Positions 17,631-24,491 of a DNA stretch of 64,000 nucleotides are shown here, piece after piece; positions within the stretch are counted from its first letter, which is position 1, and the number at the start of each line of letters is the position of its first letter. The notes under the pieces are model-generated. The model saw nothing but the letters and a program-made list of their open reading frames with translations. It had not been told where the DNA came from and made no database searches. The translations under genes and the position numbers were made by a program. The stretch lies in assembly GCA_003150035.1 (NCBI GenBank), contig QALR01000015.1, forward strand, positions 62,001 through 126,000. The letters are read 5' to 3'. The DNA is from Clostridiales bacterium (GTDB lineage: Bacteria > Bacillota > Clostridia > Oscillospirales > CAG-272).

Positions 17631-17742
17631 TCACTCCCTTTCCATGTGCCCGGGAGGGGGCACTTATATAATACGCCGAATTTTTCGGCGACAATTCAGC
17701 AATTTACAGAATCAATAATGATAGGAACTCCCTATTTTAATT

Positions 17743-17751
17743 ATTATATCA
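17743..17751 (-). promoter_or_regulatory. Extended -10 promoter of lon
   Basis: On the minus strand TGATATAAT (17751-17743) is a perfect TGnTATAAT extended -10 box, about 110 bases before the lon start. The -35 region is weak. Two small hairpins, TTCGGCG-type and GTGCCC/GGGCAC, lie in the leader. No CIRCE or other heat-shock operator was found. Confidence 0.6.
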
Positions 17752-17843
17752 CAGCGATTTTCCTTTTTCCATACTTTCAATAAAATTTAATAAATATGTT
17801 ACTTTTCGAGTCACCGGTCTAAAAGCCGTGTTTTCCAACACAC

Positions 17844-17873
17844 AAAAGGCCGGGAAGCGTTCCCGGCCTTTTT
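17844..17873 (-). terminator. Terminator after the trigger-factor-like gene
   Basis: AAAAGGCCGGGA (17844-17855) pairs with TCCCGGCCTTTT (17861-17872) around a five-base loop. The stem is strong, with A/T-rich flanks on both sides. It lies 20 bases after the stop at 17893. Confidence 0.85.
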
Positions 17874-17892
17874 GCATCATTCATTCTTAAAT

Positions 17893-19329
17893 TCACGATT
17901 CCTCGTCGCCAACCTGCGGAATCTCCGGTATACCGGAAATTCGCTCCATCAAGGCGTCGCTCACAAGCGTTTCAATGAAGGAAAGGCGCAGAAGCTCTTC
18001 TCCGTAAAGCTTTTCTATATCTCTTGCCGTATACGCTTCTCCGTAATATGCCGTATATTCATCTGCCATCGTCTGGAGATCATTCTGATAATCTTCATCG
18101 GTGTATGCAATGCCCAGTTCCTTTTGAACCATCTTGACCACAAGATACTGATACGTCGCATTCTTGGCGCCTTCCTCAATATAGGTCGTATCACTCCCAT
18201 CCGGATAGAGCAGCTCTCTCATTTCACTTTTTGAGTAGGACTGCCCATACATTTGAGCATAATACTGTATCTGCTCGGTAACCTGGCGGTTTACTTGATC
18301 TTCAAAAATTTTTTCAAACGCCGAAAGCAGTTTTTCCGGATACGTGATAAGCTCAGATCTGTCATAGACAATATCCATCATTCCATAAGGCGCATACATT
18401 TCGATACGCATCGCGTTTTTCAGCTCCCAAAGTGTAGAGAAAGGCGTATTGTCCTCAATCAAGTCATTATCGTTATAAACGTCCTTGATTTCAATTTCAA
18501 ATACCGCTTCCTTGCCGGCAAGCTCTTCGTTTTCGAAATCCTCCGGATACGTGACCGTGATTTCAAACTCTTCTCCATTTTTATGGCCGACAAGCTGATC
18601 CTCAAAGCCGTCTACAAAGCCCGCCTCGCCCACTATAATCGAATAATCCTGAGCAGTTCCTCCGTCAAATCTTTCGCCGTCAATCGTCCCCGTAAAGTCC
18701 ATTCTCACGGTGTCTCCATATTCAATGACCTCTTTGCTGCTGGCCACCGCATTGTAAAAAGACATCAGTCTATCCGAAATCTGCTCGTCGGTATAGATAC
18801 AAGGAACCGCTTTTTTTACATTCACCGTGAATTTTACCGTTTCGCCGGCAAGCGTCTCATCCTCATAATCGTCCGCAAGCTCTATAGTAAAAGAAAACTC
18901 TTCCCCGATTTCCACCGTTCTAGATGCCGTCGCGGATTCAGAAACGTCTTCCACAGCATAGCAAATTCCGTAATCAAAGGCAGAGTACTCGCTGTCCCGA
19001 TAAATATCATAGTCCCTTATATAATCATTGTCGGTATTGTGCGTCCACTCTTCCAATTCGGTGAGAGAACCGTTCTCTCCAACAAGCTCGGCCTTCAAAA
19101 GAAAATCAAGGGTATATCCGACAGTAGGATAAAAAGAAGTAATATTCTCCGAGAGCTGTTCACGATATTCCTCATGCTGAGCACATATCTCCTCATAGGT
19201 AAAGCCAGAAATATCTCCGAGCGTTACATAAGCGGTTAAATCTTCATTATCCATATCAAATTTTCCGCAGCCCGCGAACGACACGGCACATACGGCAAAT
19301 ATCACGAAAAAACAAACGAACTTTTTCAT
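17893..19329 (-). CDS. Trigger-factor-like FKBP peptidyl-prolyl isomerase lipoprotein
   Basis: The start ATG at 19329 follows GGGGGA. The 478-residue product begins with a lipoprotein signal (MKKFVCFFVIFAVCAVSFAGC), whose FAG-C box would anchor it by Cys21 outside the membrane. An FKBP-type isomerase domain (about 204-284, GDTVRMDFTGTIDGERFDGG and DGFEDQLVGHKNGE) is followed by a trigger-factor-like C-terminal helical domain. A first, divergent FKBP-like half (about 135-175) precedes it. The ribosome-binding N-terminal domain of normal trigger factor is missing. It is therefore probably an extracytoplasmic foldase, not the ribosomal chaperone that automated naming would suggest. Confidence 0.85.
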   Translation of the reverse strand: MKKFVCFFVIFAVCAVSFAGCGKFDMDNEDLTAYVTLGDISGFTYEEICAQHEEYREQLSENITSFYPTVGYTLDFLLKAELVGENGSLTELEEWTHNTDNDYIRDYDIYRDSEYSAFDYGICYAVEDVSESATASRTVEIGEEFSFTIELADDYEDETLAGETVKFTVNVKKAVPCIYTDEQISDRLMSFYNAVASSKEVIEYGDTVRMDFTGTIDGERFDGGTAQDYSIIVGEAGFVDGFEDQLVGHKNGEEFEITVTYPEDFENEELAGKEAVFEIEIKDVYNDNDLIEDNTPFSTLWELKNAMRIEMYAPYGMMDIVYDRSELITYPEKLLSAFEKIFEDQVNRQVTEQIQYYAQMYGQSYSKSEMRELLYPDGSDTTYIEEGAKNATYQYLVVKMVQKELGIAYTDEDYQNDLQTMADEYTAYYGEAYTARDIEKLYGEELLRLSFIETLVSDALMERISGIPEIPQVGDEES

Positions 19330-19452
19330 AATTCCCCCATCCACAAATTTTTATGTTCCCGTTTCGGATTTTAATATAGTATCACACATTCGTCGTAAAT
19401 TCAACCTTTTTTTATGGAAAAACAAGAATCGGCGTCATTCTTCACAAAATTT

Positions 19453-20277
19453 TCAACAATCTTTCATTTTTTCGGCAAGATAGAAAAGCGAGTGGACAAG
19501 CTTGGTAAGGTCCAAACTTCCGTCATCGCCTAGCACCGGGGACTCTAACGTGACCGTTCCGCCATGATAGGCCGGCATTTCCGCAAAAAGCGTCTCAAAG
19601 TCGATGATCCCTTCCCCTGGGTGCAAAATCGGACGGGTTACGCCCCACATACCTGGCACAGTCTCTCCCGAGTAATCGCTGACATGAAAATGACAGATAC
19701 GGCTCTCCCAGAGCGCGCTTTCAAAAAACGCCTGACACTCTCCCATATAGGTGGCATGGCGTGTATCAAAGGTGAAACGCGCACGAGGATATTTCTCGGC
19801 AATAAACAACAAATTCGCAAGCGGCGTCGGCTTGCGGGACGGGACGTTTTCAACGGCAAGCTCAACCCCGCGCCGCTCACAGATCTCGTAAAGCTCGTCT
19901 AGCTCTTCTATCACCCTGGCAATCTGTTTTTCGGAGAATCTGCCATCCCATAAATGGAACACCGCTTTTTTCGCCCCCACCGCCTTTGCCATATCCGCGT
20001 TGGCGCGGAAGAGACGAAGCCCTTCCTCATGCTCTGCATCGGAACCGAGTCCAAGCATCGCGCCAACATCCTTTTCAAAGTGAATCGTCGGCGTAAATAT
20101 CCCCGCTTTTTCCAAAGAGGACGCCACCTCCGGCAGCTTATCGTACCAAGCCTTCAGCATCATCAGCTCAAAGCCGTCAGATCCCGGCAAGTCCTTGTTT
20201 TCGATGATCACACGGTAATCATACCCGTTCGCCCGTCCGACCATTGTGCCGGTCGAGCATAAAATCTGATTGGACAT
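19453..20277 (-). CDS. Sugar phosphate isomerase/epimerase family TIM barrel (AP endonuclease 2 superfamily)
   Basis: The 274-residue protein has the xylose-isomerase-like TIM barrel. Metal-ligand positions can be seen in AVENV (Glu), FTFDTRHA (Asp/His), CHFHVSDY (His) and VTLES (Glu). The superfamily holds sugar isomerases and endonuclease IV, and sequence alone does not separate them here. The nine-metal-ligand signature of Nfo is not evident. It begins five bases after lexA with a weak GAAAGA site, so it is almost certainly on the lexA transcript. That context makes a repair role worth considering, but a sugar isomerase is the default reading. Confidence 0.75.
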   Translation of the reverse strand: MSNQILCSTGTMVGRANGYDYRVIIENKDLPGSDGFELMMLKAWYDKLPEVASSLEKAGIFTPTIHFEKDVGAMLGLGSDAEHEEGLRLFRANADMAKAVGAKKAVFHLWDGRFSEKQIARVIEELDELYEICERRGVELAVENVPSRKPTPLANLLFIAEKYPRARFTFDTRHATYMGECQAFFESALWESRICHFHVSDYSGETVPGMWGVTRPILHPGEGIIDFETLFAEMPAYHGGTVTLESPVLGDDGSLDLTKLVHSLFYLAEKMKDC

Positions 20278-20282
20278 ATCTT

Positions 20283-20897
20283 TCAGTTATAATAGCGGAA
20301 ATTCGCAACAACCTTTCCAAGAATATATACGTCTTTGGTATAAATGGGCTTCATCGCCTGGTTTTCCGGCTGAAGGCGAAACATGCCGTTTTCTTTATAA
20401 AATGTTTTCACAGTCGCCTCATCATCCAGAAGAACCACGGCAATATCTCCGTTTTCCACATAGCTCGTGCGGCTTACAATCACATAATCCCCGTTCAGGA
20501 TACCCGCCTCGATCATACTCTCTCCCTTGATCTTCAGCGCGAAAAGCTCTCCTCTGGGGGTGCCTCTCGGCGGGCAGTAATCCAAATATCCGTCAAAATT
20601 CTCCTGCGCAAGAATCGGGAGCCCCGCCGCAACCTGCCCAACCACAGGAACCCGCACGGACGGAGCGCCGGAAGTGCCGTCCGCGTCGACACGCAGCGTG
20701 CGGCTTTTGCCCTGTTCCTTATGAATATACCCCTTCATTTCCAGCTTCATGAGATAGGAATGCACCGTCGCCGTGCTTTTTATGCCAAGCGCAGCCTTGA
20801 TATCGCGCACAGACGGTGCGTATCCGTTCGCTTCCGTAGTCTCACAAATATATTGATAGATCTCCTTTTCGCGTTCGGTCAGACTTTGCATTTGCAT
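20283..20897 (-). CDS. lexA: LexA repressor
   Basis: LexA represses the SOS regulon and cleaves itself when RecA is activated. The start ATG at 20897 follows AAGGAGAC. The frame opens 11 codons earlier without such a site. The 204-residue protein has an N-terminal winged helix (REKEIYQYICETTEANGYAPSVRDIKAALGI). The Ala91-Gly92 cleavage bond lies in VGQVAAGLP. The catalytic pair is Ser127 (KGESMIEAG) and Lys164 (ATVKTFYKE). It is followed at once by a TIM-barrel gene. Confidence 0.97.
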   Translation of the reverse strand: MQMQSLTEREKEIYQYICETTEANGYAPSVRDIKAALGIKSTATVHSYLMKLEMKGYIHKEQGKSRTLRVDADGTSGAPSVRVPVVGQVAAGLPILAQENFDGYLDYCPPRGTPRGELFALKIKGESMIEAGILNGDYVIVSRTSYVENGDIAVVLLDDEATVKTFYKENGMFRLQPENQAMKPIYTKDVYILGKVVANFRYYN

Positions 20898-20920
20898 GTC
20901 TCCTTCTTGCTTTTTTTCAT

Positions 20921-20959
20921 AGTATAGCATATTTTTTCCGAAAAATCAAACTTTTGTTT
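20921..20959 (-). promoter_or_regulatory. lexA promoter with degenerate LexA-like box
   Basis: Minus-strand TTGATT (20949-20944) and TATACT (20926-20921) are 17 bases apart. The palindrome AAAC-TTTT-GTTT (20948-20959) overlaps the -35 box. It resembles the Gram-positive LexA site GAAC-N4-GTTC with its outer bases changed, so autoregulation is possible but not certain. Confidence 0.55.
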
Positions 20960-20984
20960 TTATTTTTCAAAAATTTTTTCAGCT

Positions 20985-21014
20985 TTGTCAATCAGACAAA
21001 AGCTAGCATATACT
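20985..21014 (+). promoter_or_regulatory. Promoter of the M14 peptidase gene
   Basis: TTGTCA (20985-20990) and TATACT (21009-21014) are 18 bases apart, upstream of the TTG start at 21071. It is divergent from the lexA promoter, only about 40 bases away, so the two may share regulation. Confidence 0.6.
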
Positions 21015-21070
21015 GTCATGACCCCGGTCTGCATCCCATTCTACAAAACAGCAGAAAGGAGCTCTTCCTT

Positions 21071-21985
21071 TTGGAAATCGATTATGAAGCAGTCTGCGGC
21101 TATGAACGCATGTCGGAATATTTACGTACGATACCGGAACGATTTCCGGAAACGGAAAGCGGATTCATCGGCAGCAGCATCTTAGGACGCGATATTCTGT
21201 ATCTGCGTATCGGACATGGAAAAAGCGCATCCCTTCTGGTGGGAGCGCATCACGGAATGGAGCACATCACTTCGCTCCTTCTTGTCAAATTTCTTGAAGA
21301 TTCGCTAAACGCCGAATGCACGGGAAAAAGAATCGCAGGCGGCTTCGACGTCCGTTATATCCTTGCTCATCGCCGCGTTTACGTCATCCCCATGCTCAAT
21401 CCCGACGGAGTCGAAATCGAAACCCGAGGCGCCGACACGGCGGGACCGCTGCGCGACCGTCTGGTTTCCATGAACAGCGGAAACCTGAACTTCTCCTCAT
21501 GGCAGGCAAATGCACGCGGCGTCGATCTCAATCACAACTACGACGCCGGCTTCGCAGAGTGTCGGAAGCTAGAGCGCGAGCACGGCATCTATTCCGGAGG
21601 TCCTACGCGATACGGCGGAGAATATCCGGAAAGCGAGCCGGAAACCTCGGCGCTTTGCCGGTTCACAAGATTCCTCTGTCCGAACCTTCGATGCGCCGTC
21701 GCCCTCCACACGCAAGGAGAGGAAATCTATTGGGATTATCTCGGAAAGGCGCCGAAGGATTCCCGCATGCTCGCCGAATGCTTTGCCAATGTCAGCGGAT
21801 ATCAGGTGTCTGCGCCCGACGGCATCGCATCCTATGGGGGATACAAAGACTGGGTCATCTCCGAACTGAATATTCCGGCTTTCACCATAGAATGCGGTTA
21901 TGGGAAAAACCCGCTGCCCCCCTCTGATTTCTATAAAATTTACGAAAAGGTTCTGCCGATTCTCCTCACCGCCGCAGCTTTTTAA
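21071..21985 (+). CDS. M14 family zinc carboxypeptidase, gamma-D-glutamyl-meso-diaminopimelate type
   Basis: The gene's promoter lies inside the longer open frame. I therefore set the start at the TTG at 21071, nine bases after AAAGGAG. The 304-residue product has the zinc motif in GAHHGMEH (H-x-x-E), the third ligand in VALHTQGEE, and the catalytic Glu in TIECGYG. NPDGVEIETRG and GVDLNHNYD match the MpaA/YqgT-like murein peptide amidases. No signal peptide is seen, so it probably recycles cell-wall peptides in the cytoplasm. Substrate specificity is inferred. Confidence 0.88.
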   Translation: MEIDYEAVCGYERMSEYLRTIPERFPETESGFIGSSILGRDILYLRIGHGKSASLLVGAHHGMEHITSLLLVKFLEDSLNAECTGKRIAGGFDVRYILAHRRVYVIPMLNPDGVEIETRGADTAGPLRDRLVSMNSGNLNFSSWQANARGVDLNHNYDAGFAECRKLEREHGIYSGGPTRYGGEYPESEPETSALCRFTRFLCPNLRCAVALHTQGEEIYWDYLGKAPKDSRMLAECFANVSGYQVSAPDGIASYGGYKDWVISELNIPAFTIECGYGKNPLPPSDFYKIYEKVLPILLTAAAF

Positions 21986-21993
21986 AAAAACTC

Positions 21994-22023
21994 TTGCATT
22001 TGCTGCCGGCTTTCTATTATAAT
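21994..22023 (+). promoter_or_regulatory. Orphan promoter-like sequence pointing at the ireB 3' end
   Basis: TTGCAT (21994-21999) and TATAAT (22018-22023) are 18 bases apart on the plus strand. No plus-strand gene follows before 22501. Only a 10-codon frame starting at 22032 is seen. A transcript from here would be antisense to ireB. Confidence 0.4.
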
Positions 22024-22098
22024 ATATTTATAATGGAATTTACAGAAAAGAATGGCACGATATAGTGGCGGGAAATCCTATTTAGAAAAGACGGAGCC

Positions 22099-22356
22099 TT
22101 AAATCTGCAGATAGGCGCGCAGCATGCTGCCGAGAAGCTCGTCCCTGTCAATTTTTCGGATAAGGCTTCTGGCATTCCTGTGATTGGTGATATAGGTTGG
22201 ATCCTCCGACAAAAGATAGCCGACAAGCTGATTCACCGGATTGTAGCCCTTCTCAAGCAGTGCGGCATACACCTCCTGCAGGATGCGCCTGTTTTGCTTT
22301 TCCTTGTCACTTTCAATCGAAAACGTGATCGTTTGATCATTTGGATAAACCGGCAT
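22099..22356 (-). CDS. ireB: IreB family regulatory phosphoprotein (UPF0297)
   Basis: The 85-residue protein matches the IreB/UPF0297 family over its whole length, including the N-terminal TITFSIE and the GYNPVNQLVGYLLSEDPTYITNHRNARSLIRKIDRDELL core. In Enterococcus IreB is a substrate of the Ser/Thr kinase IreK and affects cephalosporin resistance. The phosphorylated threonines lie in this N-terminal part. It is usually next to alaS and ruvX; here it stands alone. AAAGGA precedes the ATG. Confidence 0.93.
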   Translation of the reverse strand: MPVYPNDQTITFSIESDKEKQNRRILQEVYAALLEKGYNPVNQLVGYLLSEDPTYITNHRNARSLIRKIDRDELLGSMLRAYLQI

Positions 22357-22395
22357 GTTTTAGGTCCTTTCAAAAAACAAATTCTTGTCGTTTTT

Positions 22396-22424
22396 ATTTT
22401 ATCTCAAAAAAGAGAATTTTTCAA
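22396..22424 (-). promoter_or_regulatory. Promoter of ireB
   Basis: Minus-strand TTGAAA (22424-22419) and TAAAAT (22401-22396) are 17 bases apart, about 40 bases before the ireB start. Confidence 0.6.
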
Positions 22425-22500
22425 CATTTTTTTGTCAAGCTTTACAAAAACATATTTTTGTCTTAAAAACTCGTTAAAAATTACGGAAGGATGGTCACCT

Positions 22501-23025
22501 ATGGAAATCAAACGAAAAAAAATCACGGACGCCGAAATTTTTGGAACCGAAATGGAGCTTTGTGACAAAGTCTTGTCTCTGTGTGAGGCGCACGCCGGCG
22601 AATTTGAAGAGATCGGATATGGGCTTGACGTTGAATTCGGTCAAAAGGAAGATGAGTCGCAAAGGAGCTATGCCGACCTCGTCAGAGAAGAGGGCAAACG
22701 ATACGATGCCGGCTATGTCAGCCGCGCACTCGTCACCGTCCGGCGCGCAAAAACGGAGGACGAGCTTGCTCAGGACGAGCGGATCGCAGAAGAAAACCGC
22801 CTGGCAATGGAAGCGGCGCAGGACGGCGAACAAGCTGAGCAGCTAGAAAACGACGAGACGCTGAGAATTTCCGAGGATGCGCTGAGGCGCGCCGTCGCCT
22901 TCACGGAAGTCATGCTCGTGCGCTCTTACAAATCTTTCTGGACCGAATGGATCAGCATTTGCGACGGTCTCTCCGATATGGAAAGAGATCTTTCCGAGTT
23001 TCTCGGCTCTTTACGAGAACGGTAA
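22501..23025 (+). CDS. Conserved-looking hypothetical protein, charged, helical
   Basis: The family is not recognised. GGAAGGA lies ten bases before the ATG at 22501. The frame is open further upstream but overlaps ireB. The 174-residue product is rich in Glu and Arg and has no membrane segment. It appears mostly helical, with an acidic middle (EDELAQDERIAEENRLAMEAAQ) that could form a coiled coil. A C-terminal stretch LVRSYKSFWTEWISICDGLSDMERDLSEFL resembles a helical bundle. A strong terminator follows, so it is transcribed alone. Codon use is like that of the neighbouring genes, unlike the AT-rich island that follows. Confidence 0.75.
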   Translation: MEIKRKKITDAEIFGTEMELCDKVLSLCEAHAGEFEEIGYGLDVEFGQKEDESQRSYADLVREEGKRYDAGYVSRALVTVRRAKTEDELAQDERIAEENRLAMEAAQDGEQAEQLENDETLRISEDALRRAVAFTEVMLVRSYKSFWTEWISICDGLSDMERDLSEFLGSLRER

Positions 23026-23098
23026 GCCCTCCGCGGCAAGGCGGAGCTGCCGTATGTTTCCCAGGCGGAATCCGTGCTGCTGGGCAGAACCGATGCCG

Positions 23099-23126
23099 CA
23101 TCCGCCGCGTTTTCGGCGGATTTTTC
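23099..23126 (+). terminator. Terminator after the hypothetical gene at 22501
   Basis: ATCCGCCG (23100-23107) pairs with CGGCGGAT (23114-23121) around a six-base loop, followed by TTTTT. The stretch from here to 23419 holds no gene. It contains an 8-base-stem hairpin near 23224-23240, one copy of a 19-bp direct repeat and the promoter of the kinase gene. Confidence 0.85.
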
Positions 23127-23300
23127 ATATTGAGCTTAGAATTTACAATTCGGCATTGAACCATGTGCCGCAGCATGATATAATAAAAAATAGTATTTGA
23201 TTTTGTATTATCAAAAGGTCTTAGGCGGCTTGAAAGCCGCAGTAAATGCTAACCTTTTTGCTAATAAAGATGCTCAAAACAATACGGATTTCTTCCATTT

Positions 23301-23319
23301 TGGTACCTAAATGGTGCCC
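23301..23319 (+). repeat. 19-bp direct repeat, left copy
   Basis: TGGTACCTAAATGGTGCCC matches TGGTGCTAAAATGGTGCCC at 24297-24315 in 16 of 19 positions, with the last 11 identical. The two copies bracket about 1 kb of AT-rich DNA carrying a P-loop kinase gene. They may be attachment-site remnants of a lost integrative element. Confidence 0.55.
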
Positions 23320-23354
23320 GAATTTCTTATGGTAATATAAAATGATATAAGTAA

Positions 23355-23385
23355 CTATACGGAAATACTGTATAGATGGTATAAT
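23355..23385 (+). promoter_or_regulatory. Promoter of the P-loop kinase gene with an overlapping palindrome
   Basis: TGGTATAAT (23377-23385) is an extended -10 box. Just before it CTATAC (23355-23360) and GTATAG (23370-23375) form a perfect inverted repeat with a nine-base spacer, covering the -35 region. This looks like a repressor operator. Confidence 0.5.
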
Positions 23386-23418
23386 ATAGGCATACAAATC
23401 GACGAAAGGAGTGTATGA

Positions 23419-23961
23419 ATGAAACAAGTTATTCATATATTTGGTGCTTCTGGTTCAGGAACATCTACCCTCGGAAGATATATCAGTGATAAACTAGGGT
23501 ATTTTTTTATGGATACAGACGATTATTTTTGGGAACCAACCAATCCGCCATATACAAAAAAGCGAAATCTTTCTACTAGAATTAAACTAATGAGGGAAGA
23601 TATAGAACGATATGATAATATAGTTATCTCTGGCTCTCTTGTAGATTGGGGTGATGAATTAATACCTCTATTTACATTAGCAATTCGCGTTGAGACTGAT
23701 ACTAATATTAGAATAGAAAGATTAAAGACAAGAGAACGGAAGAAGTTTGGCGCCAGAATTGATATCGGTGGGGATATGTATGAAAATCATGTAGAATTTA
23801 TTAACTGGGCTGCTTCCTATGATGATGGCGGAATAGACATGAGAAGTAAAGTGAAACATGATGATTGGCAAAAACAACTGATTTGCCCTTTAATATTAGT
23901 AGACGGAAGTATGCCGATAACGAAAAATTTTGAGCTAATAAAAAGAAAAATAAAAATGTAA
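23419..23961 (+). CDS. P-loop nucleotide kinase (adenylate-kinase-like)
   Basis: The 180-residue product starts MKQVIHIFGASGSGTSTLGRYISDKLGYFFMDTDDYFW. It has a Walker A loop GASGSGTST at 9-17 followed by the DTDDYF substrate region, as in small nucleoside or adenylate kinase-like ATPases. An Arg-rich lid (RIERLKTRERKKFG) lies near residue 95-110. AAAGGAG is seven bases before the ATG. Codon use is strongly AT-rich, unlike both flanks, which points to recent transfer. The phosphate acceptor is unknown. Related proteins are often carried by mobile DNA as resistance or modification kinases. Confidence 0.8.
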   Translation: MKQVIHIFGASGSGTSTLGRYISDKLGYFFMDTDDYFWEPTNPPYTKKRNLSTRIKLMREDIERYDNIVISGSLVDWGDELIPLFTLAIRVETDTNIRIERLKTRERKKFGARIDIGGDMYENHVEFINWAASYDDGGIDMRSKVKHDDWQKQLICPLILVDGSMPITKNFELIKRKIKM

Positions 23962-24143
23962 GTTTGTTTAAGAATATGCGATATTCCCAACAAGCGAAAA
24001 TTGCTATTACTATCATAGACAGAAACGAGTGATTTCGCGGAAAGGGTACCCTTTTCCTATGCTTGCTACGGAACTTTTAACCAAGGAATGGAAGAGAGAG
24101 GACTCTCTAAATGAATTGCATTTCTCTTTGAAATGTTACGTAG

Positions 24144-24317
24144 TTAAATGGCATTTTTGAGGGGAAGGGTATAAACACCTTGCTCCATTGGTTTTGTGTC
24201 CGTAAAGCCTTTATCTGCAAAGGCGTATTGTTTCTCTAATGCGTAACATAATGGCATAAATAAGGCAGTTCTAAACGGTTCTATATTATTTGCTTGTGGT
24301 GCTAAAATGGTGCCCAA
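24144..24317 (-). CDS. Small AT-rich ORF, possible remnant
   Basis: A minus-strand frame of 57 codons from a TTG at 24317 reads GTILAPQANNIEPFRT and continues ALFMPLCYALEKQYAF, ending at 24144. No ribosome binding site is obvious and no family is recognised. It overlaps the right 19-bp direct repeat. An ATG start inside it would give a 37-residue peptide. It may be a gene fragment left by an integrative element. Apart from it, the stretch 23962-24491 shows only AT-rich sequence and the right repeat. Confidence 0.3.
   Translation of the reverse strand: MGTILAPQANNIEPFRTALFMPLCYALEKQYAFADKGFTDTKPMEQGVYTLPLKNAI
24297..24315 (+). repeat. 19-bp direct repeat, right copy
   Basis: TGGTGCTAAAATGGTGCCC is the partner of the repeat at 23301-23319. 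Composition returns to that of the core genome at the start of queA, about 180 bases further on. Confidence 0.55.
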
Positions 24318-24491
24318 CTTTACAAAACCTACTTATGCGGCGATATAAAGTAATAAACAGAGATATGCGAAAAAGCCTTGATTTTAGGCACTTTCAAGCA
24401 TTTTCCATAAACATTTACAAAGGCTTATAAGACGATTTTCGTCTATAAAATCAATAAAAAATCATATTTTTTTACGAAAGCAAGACATGTC

